Part shown: piece after piece, positions 42,614 through 54,858 of the stretch
How the letters are laid out: each line of letters starts with the position of its first letter
Numbering within the stretch: the stretch's first letter is position 1
DNA from: Aureobasidium sp. EXF-3400
Taxonomy: Eukaryota; Ascomycota; Dothideomycetes; Dothideales; Saccotheciaceae
NCBI GenBank assembly: GCA_024195585.1
Contig: SWBL01000128.1
Coordinates: 62,001 to 126,000, forward strand
Direction of reading: 5' to 3'
Length of the DNA stretch: 64,000 bases
The notes under the pieces: model-generated
Seen by the model: the letters and a program-made list of their open reading frames with translations, nothing else
Databases searched by the model: none
Told to the model about the DNA's origin: nothing
Translations under genes and position numbers: made by a program

Positions 42614-43635
42614 TCCGTGACACTTTAATTAGAAAGCACCAAGGATTTTATTTGTTTTGTTTTTGGCTTAGCATCATGCCTGGTTTTGTTTAATGGGGGA
42701 TCACTTCTCAGCGGGAAAGAGGTGTTTTTTGCGTGGTAAAGAGGACAGTTGGGGTCCTCAGGGATTGTCTTTTGGTTGGCACTGTTTTTGCTTCTTTTCT
42801 TGTACTTTTATAGAATTGTTTTTGAAATGATACCTTTTTTGTTTTTTGTTTTTTCTCTTTTGACCGTTCTCTGCTTGTCTGTTCCACCTTTTTTCCCAAA
42901 GGCATGCAAGCTTTACGAGAGTGAGATGTCATCTGTGTTTTTGGTCTACTGTTCCCTTCCCTTCCCGTTAATTCCTTGGAAATGAAGAGTCATCTTGAAT
43001 GACAATGACACCATACGCACAAATGCAATCAATTTCTACGTAAAACCGGGTGACCCTGGCTTTGTTTAGCCTTCAGCAACCGTTAGCAGCTACCACGCGG
43101 GAAAGACGCGACTGGGATCTCAACGGGGCGGGTAAAGTCAAAGACTACACGAGAGCACAATCGATAAGGGGTGAGATAGGCAAGAGAAGATAGAGTCCAA
43201 GGGTCGTGTGAGTAGTCGACAAGACATTTGCACGGACAACATTGTATGTAGAGATCAGGAAAGAGCTCGTAAGAGCTAGAAAGCCTGTTTTTCTTGCAAA
43301 AGACAACCAAGCCTATCCAGATAAATCGTGAAGATCCTAAAGGTATGAAGAAAGAAAAAAGAGAGACAAGAAATGAAAAGTGGAAAATGCTCATGGTCCA
43401 TGAAAAGAAGAAGCCGTCCAAGAACATGAAGAAACATAGAAGACTCCAATCCACTTTTTGTCAGGAAAAAGAAAGAAACACCACACCAATAGAAGAAGAG
43501 AACCCCGCCCAATGGGGAAAACACCAATTTGCAATGCCCACATGTCCCGCATATAAACAAGAAAAAACCATCCGTCGTGGGGAAAAAGAAAAGAGTCCAA
43601 AAGACAAGGGTAGATTGTTAAGAAAGGACACAAGT
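42614..43635. other. Convergent intergenic region
   Basis: 3' flanks of the kinase gene and of a small leftward gene. T-rich at 42640-42860 and A-rich at 43290-43630, so both transcripts would end in U-rich sequence. The ORFs on both strands are products of this composition. Confidence 0.45.
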
Positions 43636-43878
43636 CTACCTCACAGTCTTTGACATCAACTCTTTGACCATGACGGCAGGCCCACGCTTGGAGGAAGTGG
43701 TGCTGTGTTGCCAGGATCCCGTGCTGCCGGTGGGACTGCCCGGTGAGTCGGCGTAGATGTATTCGCCGTCGACGTAGCGGGCGCCGGTTGTGAATGTGGT
43801 GCGCTTGTCTCTGCGGGCGTAGCGCTGCTCGAGACGGTATAGCTCGACTTTGGCGCGGATGGAGTCCATGAAGCCCAT
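43636..43878 (-). CDS. Small conserved fungal protein of unknown function (80 aa)
   Basis: A single-exon ORF begins MGFMDSIRAKVELYRLEQRY, then ARRDKRTTF, a YVDGEYIYADSPGS segment and a basic end (MVKELMSKTVR). The pattern MGF(M/L)DSI-x-(A/S)K-x-ELYRLEQRY-x-RRD-x-RTTF followed by YVDGEY recurs in many Pezizomycotina proteomes, to my recollection, without an assigned role. The helix-rich N-terminus is amphipathic. The conserved start and a Kozak-like position argue that this is real despite its size. Confidence 0.7.
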   Translation of the reverse strand: MGFMDSIRAKVELYRLEQRYARRDKRTTFTTGARYVDGEYIYADSPGSPTGSTGSWQHSTTSSKRGPAVMVKELMSKTVR

Positions 43879-44830
43879 GTTTGCGGGTTTTGTTTCTTTG
43901 GAGGTTTGTTCTAGGTGGTGGTCTGGGTCTTGACCGGAGTAATGCAGTCAGGGATTCCGTATAGAAGTCCAAGTCGTGGATGTAACTCGGAGATCGAGGC
44001 CGAGTGCTTTATAGCAAGAGGTTGTCGTCGTGAGAGAATGAAGAGTGGCACGTGTGCAAGCAGTGGTCCGTTGAAACAGGTTGTTGTTCAGGCCAATGGT
44101 GAAACGAATGAAGAGTGGCCTGGTGAGCAGAGAGTCAGGAGTCGTAGAGTGGCTCGTTCAAGGGTCGGGATTTAATGAGAGTGATGTTGGCGTGGAAGAA
44201 AGATGGAAGAGCGGAAAGAACAACAGAGAGTCAACGAGCGAGGGCTCGAGGGGAAAGGATAAAGGCCATGCATGCACCTGGACAGGGCTTCTCCACCCGC
44301 ACGGACAATAGCCTGAACCGAGTTGATATCTATCTCGCCAACTGACTCAGGCTAGCGAGGGTCCACGTGGGGGGATATATCTACTTCAAGACGCTGCCTG
44401 CTCTTCTATTTCTTGAGTTTGAACATCTGTATCGCGATTCACGTCATATTCCATGAGACCAATGCCTGTGTTTCTCTTACTTCTGCTTTGAACCACCTGT
44501 TGTCGTAGCAGTTGCGACCTCGAACAAATCCCACTACGAGTCTCGGCAAGCCACGTCAAAGAAACGTTGTCGCTAACTTCCCAACGGCGCGTGAAACACC
44601 TGACCGTATCTTTAGCTGACTTTGCCTGTCTACTACTGCCGACATATCTCCCCTATCACCATACTGCAGTAGAAGCCTTTATTCGTAGAGACATAATCTT
44701 TGGGAATTCATAATAATTGCCATATCTTGCAATTACCTCGCTTACTGCAGCCTAACCCGTATATGCCTATGAAGCTCTACCTCTACGCCGAATGCATCAA
44801 GCAAAATCCTTGTAACCTTTCTTCCACCTT
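43879..44830. other. Intergenic region
   Basis: Promoter of the small gene (GA-rich on + at 44020-44260) and 3' flank of TPS2. Short ORFs lack family resemblance. Confidence 0.4.
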
Positions 44831-47660
44831 CTATCCGTTGCGAGTCTCGGGAACGCTTCCTTCTACTACAGAGATTGGACCAACATTGGGTGCATCAATC
44901 GAGCCATTGAGCATAGCAACAGCTGAGATAACATCCGATGGCTCGAGCAGGTGCCAGCTAGCCAGAGTCTGTTTTGAGCTTGCGCCTACAGTCACCGAAA
45001 AGACGTGCTCCTTGGGCAGTCTCGAGTTGCTGAGTGATCTGAACATGTCTTCGTCGGTGAAATCATCTCCAAGACACAAGACAAATTCAGGTGCCATGCC
45101 CTGCTCGTGGCCGTACTCCTCGACCAAACGCTTCGCAATTTCGCCCTTGTTGACAAACTTGGGGCGAACCTCCAGGTTGGCCTTACCAGGCATGACCTCA
45201 ACATCATACTCTTTGGCAACAGTGTTCTCCAACAGCTTGCGGCACTCGTTGGCCTGGTGAACACCCCAGTCAGGGTCCGCACGACGGTAATGCCAGGTCA
45301 ATGCAATCTTCTTGCGCTCAATGAAACTGCCCTGGGTGCGCTCGGTGTAGTGCTGGAATGTGTCGATGACCTTCTGTTGCCAGGACATGTCTTCCTTCTC
45401 TGTCAGATTCTCCCAGTGTTCGCTCTTGGGCTTGCGAAGGAAACTGCCATGCTCGGCGCTGAGACCAAGTTCCGATATGTGACCCATCCACTCGTCCAGG
45501 AATGCCTGATCACGGCCACTGATGATCCAAACAGCATTGCGAGGATCCGATGCCAGAGTCTTGAGAGTACGGATGACGCGGTCCGAGGGAATCGCAGACT
45601 GTGGGTCCTTAACAATAGGTGTCAATGTGCCATCGTAGTCGAACATGAACAAGCGCTTGTCCGACTTGCGGTATTGGGTGAGGAGTTTGGTCTTATCCAA
45701 GACAGGTGTGGCAACCGCTTGGTTGAACGAGGTAAGGTTGGTGAGCAAACGCCTGACATAGTTGTTTGTCCATGTCTGCACAGTGTTGGTTGTGACACTT
45801 CTGTACAACTTCTTGTGCATTTCGTACTTCTTTCTGGGGTCCATGACCAAAGCTTGGTGAATCTCGTCTGCGGTGCCTCCTAGATCCCAGGGGTTGATGT
45901 GAGTAGCATTGCCCAGACTGCCGGCAGTTCCAGAGAATTCGGAGATGATCAAGGGACCATGGTTGTCCTTCTGGCAGATCACATACTCGAGGGCAGTGGT
46001 GTTCATTCCATCACGGACACTGGTGATCAGTCCAACGTCAGCAATGCGGAGAAGCGCAAAGTATTCTTCTCTTGACAAGTACTGAGGATAGTGCTGGACA
46101 GGAGTGAAACTTAAGGATCCATAAGTGCCGTTGATTCTTGCAACCAGGTCGGAGATCTTGTTGGCGGTCCTATCCGTGCCTTCTTCCTTGTCTTCGACAC
46201 TGGTCGGGCTGGTCACTTGGATCAAGACAACCTTGTCATGCCACTCGGGATGACGCTCCAAGAATATTTCATATGCTTGCAACTTTTGAGCGACACCACG
46301 AACAGAATCCAGACGATCACGACCAACGATGATCTTCTTGCCAGCGTATAACTCTCTGATGCCGGCGATCTTTTCATCAACTGCAGGATCGCTGAATGCC
46401 ATTTCGTGAGTCTTTGCAGCATTGATACCGATAGGGAGCACCTCGACAGCGACATGGGCACCATAAGCATCAACTCCATTTGCCGAAGAATCAAATCCAA
46501 GGACTCGGGTGCAGCACGAGGAAAAGTGACGAGAGTAGCTGAAGGCTTGGAAACCGATCATATTGGCTCCGAGAACGCCCTCGAGAATGTCCTTTCTTCT
46601 GCTCAAGCAGCGGTAGAATTCGCTACTGGGGAATGGTACATGTAGGTAGAAACCGATGTAGATGTTGGGAATACGTTGACGGAGCAGTCCAGGGAGCAGA
46701 AGCAAGTGGTAGTCGTGGATGAGTACAATGTCTCCGGGCTTGTAGGTTGAAAGAATTGTATCAGCAAAGGCTTTATTCAGGCGGAAGTAGTCGGCCCAAG
46801 CCTTGCGGATGGAGCGGCCATCAGTAGGTTCATTTTGCTTGTAGTGAAACAGGGTGTACAACTCGTGCTCAGCATAACGGCGCCACCTGGCTTGGTCCTT
46901 CATGACAGCCACGTCGCCATCCATCTCATCAGCCAGCCAGACTGGTAGTGTTCTACCTTGAGGGTCACGGTCCAGAATTCTCTCCAGTTTTTGGCGATCC
47001 TCTTTAGTGATTCTCATTCCTTCAGTCGAACCAGGCTCGGGCGCAGGGACGTTTGAGTCCACGGGAATGGGCGCAGATGCCTTGTTGAGAGGTGCTACAT
47101 TCATGGATGACACGTTCATGTCCTCACTGAATTCACCATTACGGGTCTTTGGCTGAATCTCTCCGGTCCAGCCTACAAGTGTGTGGTTCCAAGGAGATTC
47201 GTGTGATGATAAGTGAGCAAATGAGTCGAACAGTGCAGATGTTCCTCTGCGACTTTGAAGCTCCCACTCGGATCCTGCAGCATAGCCGATCTTGTGAGGC
47301 ACGGTGAAGAAGGCACTGATGACTTGACCGCTTAGGTTCAGACTCGGGTGAGCGGCCTTGGGGTCGACATCGGCCTGGTCAGTGGATTGCTGATGTCCTT
47401 TCAAACTCAGACGACGAAGCACGTCTTCTCCAGCACCATCATTCTGACCTTTACCTGAGTTAGTCAAATTTCCATTCGAAAGAGATTGAGCTTCCGGTAC
47501 CTTCAGGTGTGGCAACTTCAGGAGAGGAAACTTTTTGAGTTTGGAAGAAAGAGGTGCGGCCAGTGACGTCCACAGCTGGAGTGACTGGGATCTCTGTATT
47601 CTTTGGGTCAAACACAGGGTTGATCGAGCCAAGCCGAGGGTTCGGAGGACGGTTGGCCAT
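44831..47660 (-). CDS. TPS2: Trehalose-6-phosphate phosphatase Tps2 (GT20-like plus TPP domains)
   Basis: Exons 47660-47501 and 47454-44831 encode 927 residues. A disordered N-terminus precedes the GT20-like domain (VISAFFTVPHKIGYA, DIVLIHDYHLLLLPGLLRQR, GFYLHVPFPSSEFYRCLSRR, SVRDGMNTTALEYV). The C-terminal haloacid-dehalogenase phosphatase domain has motif I DYDGTLTPIV (Asp659, Asp661), SGRD, TWHYR and motif III GDDFTDEDMF, all intact, which favours Tps2 over the regulatory Tps3/Tsl1 subunits. It removes phosphate from trehalose-6-phosphate in the cytosolic trehalose synthase complex, for stress protection and glycolytic control. The 46-nt intron has a CTAAC branch site very near its 3' end. 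Confidence 0.92.
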
Positions 47661-49375
47661 GGCTCCTTATTCCAGGAGTTTTAAGTGAACTGAACAGTCG
47701 GTCAGCATCCCGCATCATAAACAAAGAACATGCATGTTGCTCTTGACACTGCGTTACGATGAGATCGTGGCGCGCATGTTGGGGTTTCGAAGCTACACAG
47801 GCTTCGAGAACTTGAAGTGTAGCTTATCGCAGACCAGCAACACGAGTGTAGAATGGAACAGAACGCTGTACATACCTCTGGATGCTGTCGGGTATTGACC
47901 TCACAACTCAGGCTGTTCCCGCTGGTTGTACAGTGATTCTTGAAGGAACTCTGTAGGCGTAGGATATCTCAAAGTCAGAATCACGGCGATTGACCTATAC
48001 CGTTGCTTTTATTGTGTATGTGAACAGGTTTTGTCAACACCTGGTTAGAAGATTCTACAAGTAGTGCGAGTGACGTGTGAAGCGCGTTGGGCGTCGTGCA
48101 CCGACGACGGTTGGCCCGCTTCGGCCATTAGTGGAAGGTCACGGGTAGAGAACAGCCATCGAATCCTGTAGAACACACGCTGCTGGCAGTTAGAGAGTTG
48201 CTCTTGTAGATGTCCAGGTAACCAACCAGAACTTTTGCAAACATACCTAGTTTTTGACCTCCCATAGAACCCCAAGAGCTGTAATTCTGTTGTGATCTAC
48301 AAGTTGTGAGCGCCATGATCTGCCTCATGTGCTGGCAGCTATCAAATCTAGAGCTGAGCGTACGTCGCATAAGAGGATATCGACGTTCGCTGATTATCAG
48401 CTGGATCGCGCCCAAAAAAGAGGGCTTGGCTCAACAAACAAGCGCGCAAGTCATCCTGTCGTAATGAAACACTCCTCCCACTTTCTGACCAGGATGTTCA
48501 ACAACCGAGTGATTGTTGAGTCTAGCTCTGCCTGCCTTGATATAGAGATTGAATTTACTCTCCACAGCTCGTATTCGAGTAGTCTTGCTCCTCCACAAAA
48601 CACGAACGATAAACAGCTCATGGGTACAAGGTCTGATTAGCACAACACAAGTTGATTCTGGCTTGGTCATATCGCTGTTTGCTTTGATCTGATTGCACAT
48701 CTCCTATAGCTCTATAGAACAAAGGTTTGAATGCTTCTACTCGAGAGCCAATATGGACATCACTCCGTGACAACATGGGCAAGCTTGTATTCCGTACCCC
48801 TGTCAATCTATTCCTTTTTAAACTGCTCCGTGAATGCGGCTCGAGCCCCCAAGGATAGACTGACTGCAAGGCACAAGTGTAAGTTGTAGAAGAACTTAGC
48901 TTGATAGCTGGCGCCTACCTACTTTAAATGCATGTGTCTTATTGTTGATTAGAAAGACTGTGGTAGCATCTCTGAAGTTCATTATAGGCACATATTGCTC
49001 AATCTGACGGCTGTTATCAAGTAGAGTGTGATAGACTACAAAAGCTGGCTAGCGAACCTCAAATCATGGTTATGACACGAGCATAGTCATTATGAGTTGC
49101 TCAGCTGCAAAGAGCTCAAGCCTCCGATTTACAGTCTACCTTGTGGATCTCGTCCAAGATCAAAGACGAGGGGCTCCCCGTAGCAATCAGAAGGCATCGT
49201 CATAGCCCGTGAAGCAAAGCACGATGCCCCGCACAAATCGAGGCGCCGAAATTGGTGCGTCGCGGGCAGCTGTGCACTGCAAACCACCGAAGTTCTCTGC
49301 GACCACGTCAAAACTCTTTACACACTTCTATACACAACCCCCAGATCAGCTTGAAATCCAATCTAGATCTTCAAA
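47661..49375. promoter_or_regulatory. Long divergent intergenic region between TPS2 and the PA2G4-like gene
   Basis: 1.7 kb between outward-reading genes, the largest gap in the window. Isolated CCCCT (about 48795) and AGGGG (about 49165) pentamers resemble stress response elements but are expected by chance at this length. ORFs of 60-103 codons show no recognisable motif. No RNA gene seen. Confidence 0.4.
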
Positions 49376-50826
49376 ATGGCCACCACCGCACCCCCCGCCG
49401 AGATTGGTATGCGCACTTCGATCGTGCTCTAGCAAACAGGAAAATTCAGAAGCTAATTGCCTTGAGCAGACTACAGTCTGAACAACCCAGACACGTGCGG
49501 CCCGATCCTCGACTCCTTCGAAAACAACACCAGCTGACCTCGAGATTAGTCTTACCAAGTACAAGACCGCCGCTCAGATCTCCCAGAAGGTTCTGGAGGC
49601 TGTCACAGGTACATGGCGTGACGCGAACGACAAGAGACTGAAGACTGACATGCATTCAAGGATGGTGCACTGAGGGTGCCAAGATTGTCGAGGTCTGCGA
49701 GAAGGGTGACCAGCTCCTCGAGGAGGAGATCGCCAAGGTCTACAAGGGCAAGAAGATCGCAAAGGGTATTGCTCACCCTACCACCGTCTCGCCCAGCTCT
49801 TTCGTCACCCCCTACACTCCCCTCAAGTCAGACGCCGAGGAGGCCGCTGTTGAGCTCAAGGCCGCTGAGTGCGTCAAGATCCAGCTCGGTGCTCAGATTG
49901 ACGGTTTCGGTGCCATTGTCTGCGACTCGATCATTGTTCCCTCTTCCGAGGCCAACGCCAAAGGCGAACTCGAGGGTCGCCAGGCTGACCTTCTCCTCGC
50001 CACCCACTACGCCAACGAGCTCCTTTTGAGAACCATGCTCCCCCCTGGCCTCCTCGCTTCCGGTTCTGAGGAAGAGATTGCCAAGGCACGTGCCCAGAAG
50101 CCTTACAGCCAGGGCAAGATCACTCAGCTCCTCGAGAAGCTCGTCAAGAGCTACGACTGCAACTTGGTCGAGAACACCACCTGCTGGCAATTCGAGAGAA
50201 ACGAGATTGAGGGCAAGAAGAAGATCATCTTGGCTCCCGGTGAGGGCGTTAGAGGTGACGGTCTCCCCGAGGTCGGCGAGGCCTGGGGTGTCGAGATGGG
50301 TGTCAGTTTGGGCACCGGTAAGGTCAAGTCCCTCAGCAACCGCGCTACTCTCCACCGCCGCACCACCACCACTTACGGCTTGAAGAGACCTAGCTCGAGA
50401 GCTACTCTGTCCGAGGTTGTCAAGAAGTTCGGTACCTTCCCCTTCTCTATCCGCCAGCTTGAGGATGAGCGTGCCGGCAAGGTCGGTGTCGTCGAGTGTG
50501 TCCGTGGTGGTGTTCTCCGCCAGTATGAGGTCATCGGTGACAAGGACAACGAGGCTGTTTGCCGTCTGTTCACCACCGTTGGTAAGTTTGGTTGATATTT
50601 CCTACGAAGCCGGCATTTTCTAACCATCAAAACAGCCGTCACCAAGAACGGTATCACCCGTTTCAGTGCTCCTCCTACACCTGACCTCACCAAGTTCAAG
50701 ACCGACAAGAAGATCACCGACGAGGAGATCCTGAAGATTCTCGAGCAGCCTCTTGCCAAGGAGTCCAAGAACAAGAACAAGAAGAAGAAGAGCGCTGCTA
50801 AGCAGGCTGAGACCACCGAGGCATAA
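49376..50826 (+). CDS. PA2G4/Ebp1-like protein (M24 peptidase fold, Cdb4-type)
   Basis: Five exons (49376-49406, 49470-49494, 49550-49608, 49661-50581, 50636-50826) give 408 residues: MATTAPPAEIDYSLNNPDTL, then TKYKTAAQISQKVLEAVTG. The pita-bread domain follows (EVCEKGDQLLEEEIAKVYKG, GIAHPTTVSPSSFVTPYTPL, VKIQLGAQIDGFGA), but the metal ligands of active methionine aminopeptidases are not all evident, as in PA2G4. A Lys-rich tail (KNKNKKKKSAAK) ends the protein. Relatives bind ribosomes at the exit tunnel and RNA; the fission yeast one was described as curved-DNA-binding. The second exon of only 25 nt and a GTGCGG donor make the 5' end intricate, but the phase closes. Confidence 0.85.
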
Positions 50827-51507
50827 TTTCTTGTCGACACGCAACATGGTCGAGGACAAGCTTTTGAGCGGAATTGAGTGGCCATACTGAGACATCTCTG
50901 ATAATGGAGACGCAGTAGAATGGCATATGACGGCATGAACAGCAGAACAAGACACGAGTCGGAACTGCTTACGGTGGAAGGTCAAGGGGAGGAGGCAAGA
51001 CTAGCATGCCAGGCACTAAAAGCAAATCGAAGTCAGCTACGAGTGCCTACACTCAGCTCTAAGCAATATTACGCATCACGTCAGACATTAAACTAGCAGA
51101 TCGAATGGGAAATGGAGTGATTTGCAAATGAAAGTGACGATGAACGACTGTTGAAGGGGCTGGTGTTTGGCCACCCTTTACCCTTGGCGCACGGCGACGA
51201 GATTCCTTGAAGCCACACACCTCGACACGTCAAACACAGCTTCCAGAGGTCTCGAAGTGGAGGAAGAGCGAGTCGACACGAAGAAGAGCTGGTTTTGATT
51301 CACGAGCGAGCGTGTTACTGCGTCTGGAGAGGGTGTTTCTTGCGCGACCAAAAAAAGTCATAGGCGTCACGGCTGCACCTTCTCGCGCTTCAGATTCGAC
51401 GCACCTGCCTCCCTACCCAGCACCGCAACTACCGCCAGGCGGATACCTACGCATCCACATCTAAGACTAAAAGAATCTCTGGTCTGGGAAGAATTATCAA
51501 CAACAAA
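50827..51507. other. Intergenic region
   Basis: 3' flank of the PA2G4-like gene and promoter of RCO1. A CT-rich and AC-rich leader lies at 51375-51500. No gene seen. Confidence 0.4.
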
Positions 51508-54500
51508 ATGGATTCGACGCCGTCGACTAGGAGTAGAAATCGCAGTCCTCGTGTACCGCCCGCAGCATCGATCCAAAATCGTAGCGTCGTCCAACCTCCT
51601 GTTCAGAATGGTTCCACCGAGCACTGGATCGAACCGCCGCTCGCATCGCCCATACCGAGTTTTGAAGAGCACGGAGGAGGCCCGTATGGAGTCCTCGAGG
51701 ATATGCAAGCCCTAGGCAGTCGGCCGAGTGCAAAGGTCAGAGGCAGGGTGAAGCCAGACGCTCCTAAGAAAAGCGCTCTGGGCAAGTCTTTTGCCAACTC
51801 CATGGCCACTGCATCCAACCAAGGCACACCAGAAGCGACCCCTGCTCCTATGGAAGCTCTCCCTGAACAACCGCTGGTCATTGTCGACGACGAGCGTGAT
51901 GACGATTACACGCCACGTCCGTCCAAGAAGCCTGCGAAAGCCCGCCTCTCGCGCTCAGCTGCCAACACTGTCAAGTCTACTGCTTCGCCAAAGCCTACCA
52001 CACCTTCGGTCGCTGCCTCTGAGACTCCTGTACCCTCATCCGTTCCTACCCCTATCGCTTCGGCCACACCAAATGCTCCCCCTACAGCTTCTGCCAAGCG
52101 CCCCTCACAAGGCGTGCCAAAATTTGAGGAGGTTGCTAGACACCTGGAATTGTTCGACAAGGCCATCCCACTACCATCAACACCTCAACAACTTCATTTG
52201 CATAGTATCGTAAAAGCTGCCGTCAGGAAATCTATCGAGGTTGGAAATAAGTATCTCGGTCTCGCTATTCAGGAAGTCTTTCTTCAAAGCTTTTCCAAAC
52301 CCGAGTTGGTGCGTTTACTGCAAGGTATTCTCGACCAAACCTCTACGCCCCAGGAAATCCTCGTCTTCAGAGAGCACATCAATCAGGCCAAAAAGAGGAT
52401 CAAGGCTAAAGAATTGAAAAACAAGGAGGTTGCAAGTGAAGCCAAACAGGTGTCTTCACTGGCTCCCGAGATGATTCCGCACCCTTCCATTGAGACGCAG
52501 ACGGTTCCGCGAAAACCCAAGATTTCACTCAAGCCGCCCAAGAAATCGACACAGAGTGTTGCCAATTCTGCCAAAACGCCATCACTTCCTCCACCTACAA
52601 CAAAGCCGCGCACATCAAGCGTCTCAAGCTCTTCGTCCTTATCATCACTCACCTCCATCGAAGAAGAGATGCCACCACTGAACCCATCACAATTCTCAGC
52701 ATCCGCAGCTGCCTCTGCTATGCTCACGGCTCCTCCAGAAACAAATGGTTCTGTCAAGCGTTCATCCATGGAAGCAGGAAATGACGAGAATGATCGCAAG
52801 TTCCAAGCAAAGAAGCAGAAATTCGAACAGAAAGTCAACCGTGATGCTCCTTCGGTGGAGAGCCACGTGCGACCAGATCTACCGGCCACCTCCAACGCGC
52901 ACCAAAATCTCATCGTGCCACCTGTGCAACTAATCGCGAACGGAGCCAGCAGCAAAGATGTTTCAAATGGTGCAGTATCGCCCCTGACTGATGTCTCATC
53001 ACCGCTATCGTCTGCATCGCGCAACAACACACCCAAAAGAGCTTCCATGCCTGCTAAGGTGATGAAAAAGAAAGCTAAAACCAAGCACTCGTAAGTGATA
53101 ACCTCCAGCAGAATGCGCTCTGTGAGCATATCAGTGGTCGCCATTTCCCAAACTGAAGATACAGAAAGTTATGATGCTAACTGATGATGTGCGCGAAGGC
53201 CAGTCAAAAAGCAAGCACCTGGGCAAAGTGCTGACGAGGACGGAACAAGCCGCAGAGCAAGCCCCAGTGGCCCTGATGTGAACGAAGAGGTACGAACTCC
53301 TTGTTATCATTTCCTTCCAGCACACCTTAGATCATCCATTTTCTTCAGATAATGATGCTTCTGCTGGTTTCCTCTGATCAACATACATTATGAAACCACT
53401 TTGCGAAAAACTTTCACTAACACCCACACTTCAGTCTGACAACAACGACTTCTGCACAGCTTGTAATACCAGCGGGTTTCTTCTTTGCTGTGATGGCTGC
53501 GACAGTTCATTCCATCTGCACTGTCTTGATCCTCCCCTGAGTCAAAATGCGCCTGAATTGAACGAGGCTTGGTACTGTTTCGGCTGTACCGCAAAGCGCG
53601 CACAACCCCAGAGACAGTCCCGTGGCCTCTTCGCTGCTTTGCTTCTCAACCTTGAGAAGCGCAATCCATCAAACTTTGTACTTCCACAAGACATTCGCGA
53701 ATACTTTGATGGTGTCGCAACCGCTAAGGACGGCAAATTTGTAGAGCAACTTGCTACCAAGACTCGGTAAGTCAACAAACAATCGCATCGGCACCGCTCG
53801 GGCAAGCAGTGTGATACAGGATCATTTACTGACATGTGCAATAGAAGAGGAGCTGGTTATGAGGAGCTGCCCGATCACTTCAAGACAAAGGATGCTAAAG
53901 GGCAAGCTATCTTATGCTACAATTGTTCTCTCTCGTCGCTTGGTCGGCGCGAGATCATTACCTGCGATCAGTGTAGTGCACACTGGCACCTCGACTGCCT
54001 TGACCCGCCTCTTGCAAATGCTCCTTATCGTGACCACACTGGCAGGAAGATCCGTGACTGGCTCTGTCCCCTTCACGCTGATCATGTGCTTCGCCAGATG
54101 GAAGTGCCACGTCTGGCTGACCGACAGTTCCAAAGAGAACGAAGAATACACATGCGTAGACCCCGCGCTGCTAAGGTCATTGATACCGCTCTCAATCGCG
54201 ACTTTATCAACGATGGTGTGATTGAGATAGCCAATGACTCAAGTGATGATGAGTCCGAGTTCGAAGAGATTGACGTTGCTGGTGTTGTCTATCGCCTTCC
54301 TGAGAAGGGTATCAAGCTTGATTTCATTGACAGAGTCAGACGGTCAGTGTTTCTCCATCCAATCTTGACAAAGCTTTTACTGATAGTCTTGTAGAGTCCG
54401 AGCAGCCGAACAGTACTACACCAATCGCCAGACATCCTCTCGTCCCAACAAGGGAAGAAAGGTGGTACACCACGACGAGAAGAATAGCTTTTTCCGTCGT

Positions 54501-54858
54501 TCGTTTGCAGAGCAGCGTACTGCGCTTGACTTGGTTGGTCTTGCCAACCAGCAAGCTGATCTTGACTTCAATGGAGATCAAGTCAGCAGCCTGCTTACCA
54601 CCCTTATTGTAAGTTCAACTATCTTTGACTACATGTCGACTCGTGTGACTGACTGTTCGATAGGCCGAGGCACCAGCCGATGTGGTTGAGCAGATGATCG
54701 AAGCGGAGAAGGCGGCCAAGCCGTCTGACACAGCGGGTCCTCCCTCACCTCCGGCATCAGATCAACACACAGAGCAGAGCGCGGCACAGCAGCGCAAGAC
54801 ATTAGAGCTGCTCCAGACACTTATCGCAAGAAAGCTTGCCACCTTGCCTGATCAGTGA
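51508..54858 (+). CDS. RCO1: Rco1-like double PHD-finger protein (Rpd3S complex)
   Basis: Six exons (51508-53090, 53199-53289, 53435-53766, 53845-54342, 54395-54608, 54664-54858) give 970 residues. A long Ser/Thr/Pro-rich N-terminus includes an ordered stretch EEVARHLELFDKAIPLPSTP. PHD1 (from about 562) is FCTACNTSGFLLCCDGCDSS then FHLHCLDPPL. PHD2 (about 693-750) is CYNCSLSSLGRREIITCDQC then HWHLDCLDPPL and DWLCPLHADH. Rco1, with Eaf3, targets the Rpd3S histone deacetylase to transcribed, H3K36-methylated chromatin. Both zinc-ligand sets look complete. Several retained introns read open, so exon 2 (91 nt, acceptor AAG) is the least certain. Confidence 0.83.

Noticed and set aside
42749..43653. 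Hydrophobic or lysine-rich ORFs in the convergent gap
   Set aside because: Translations of T-rich and A-rich 3' flanks.
45107..45883. 258-codon ORF antisense to TPS2
   Set aside because: Lies wholly opposite conserved GT20/TPP coding sequence and shows no motif.
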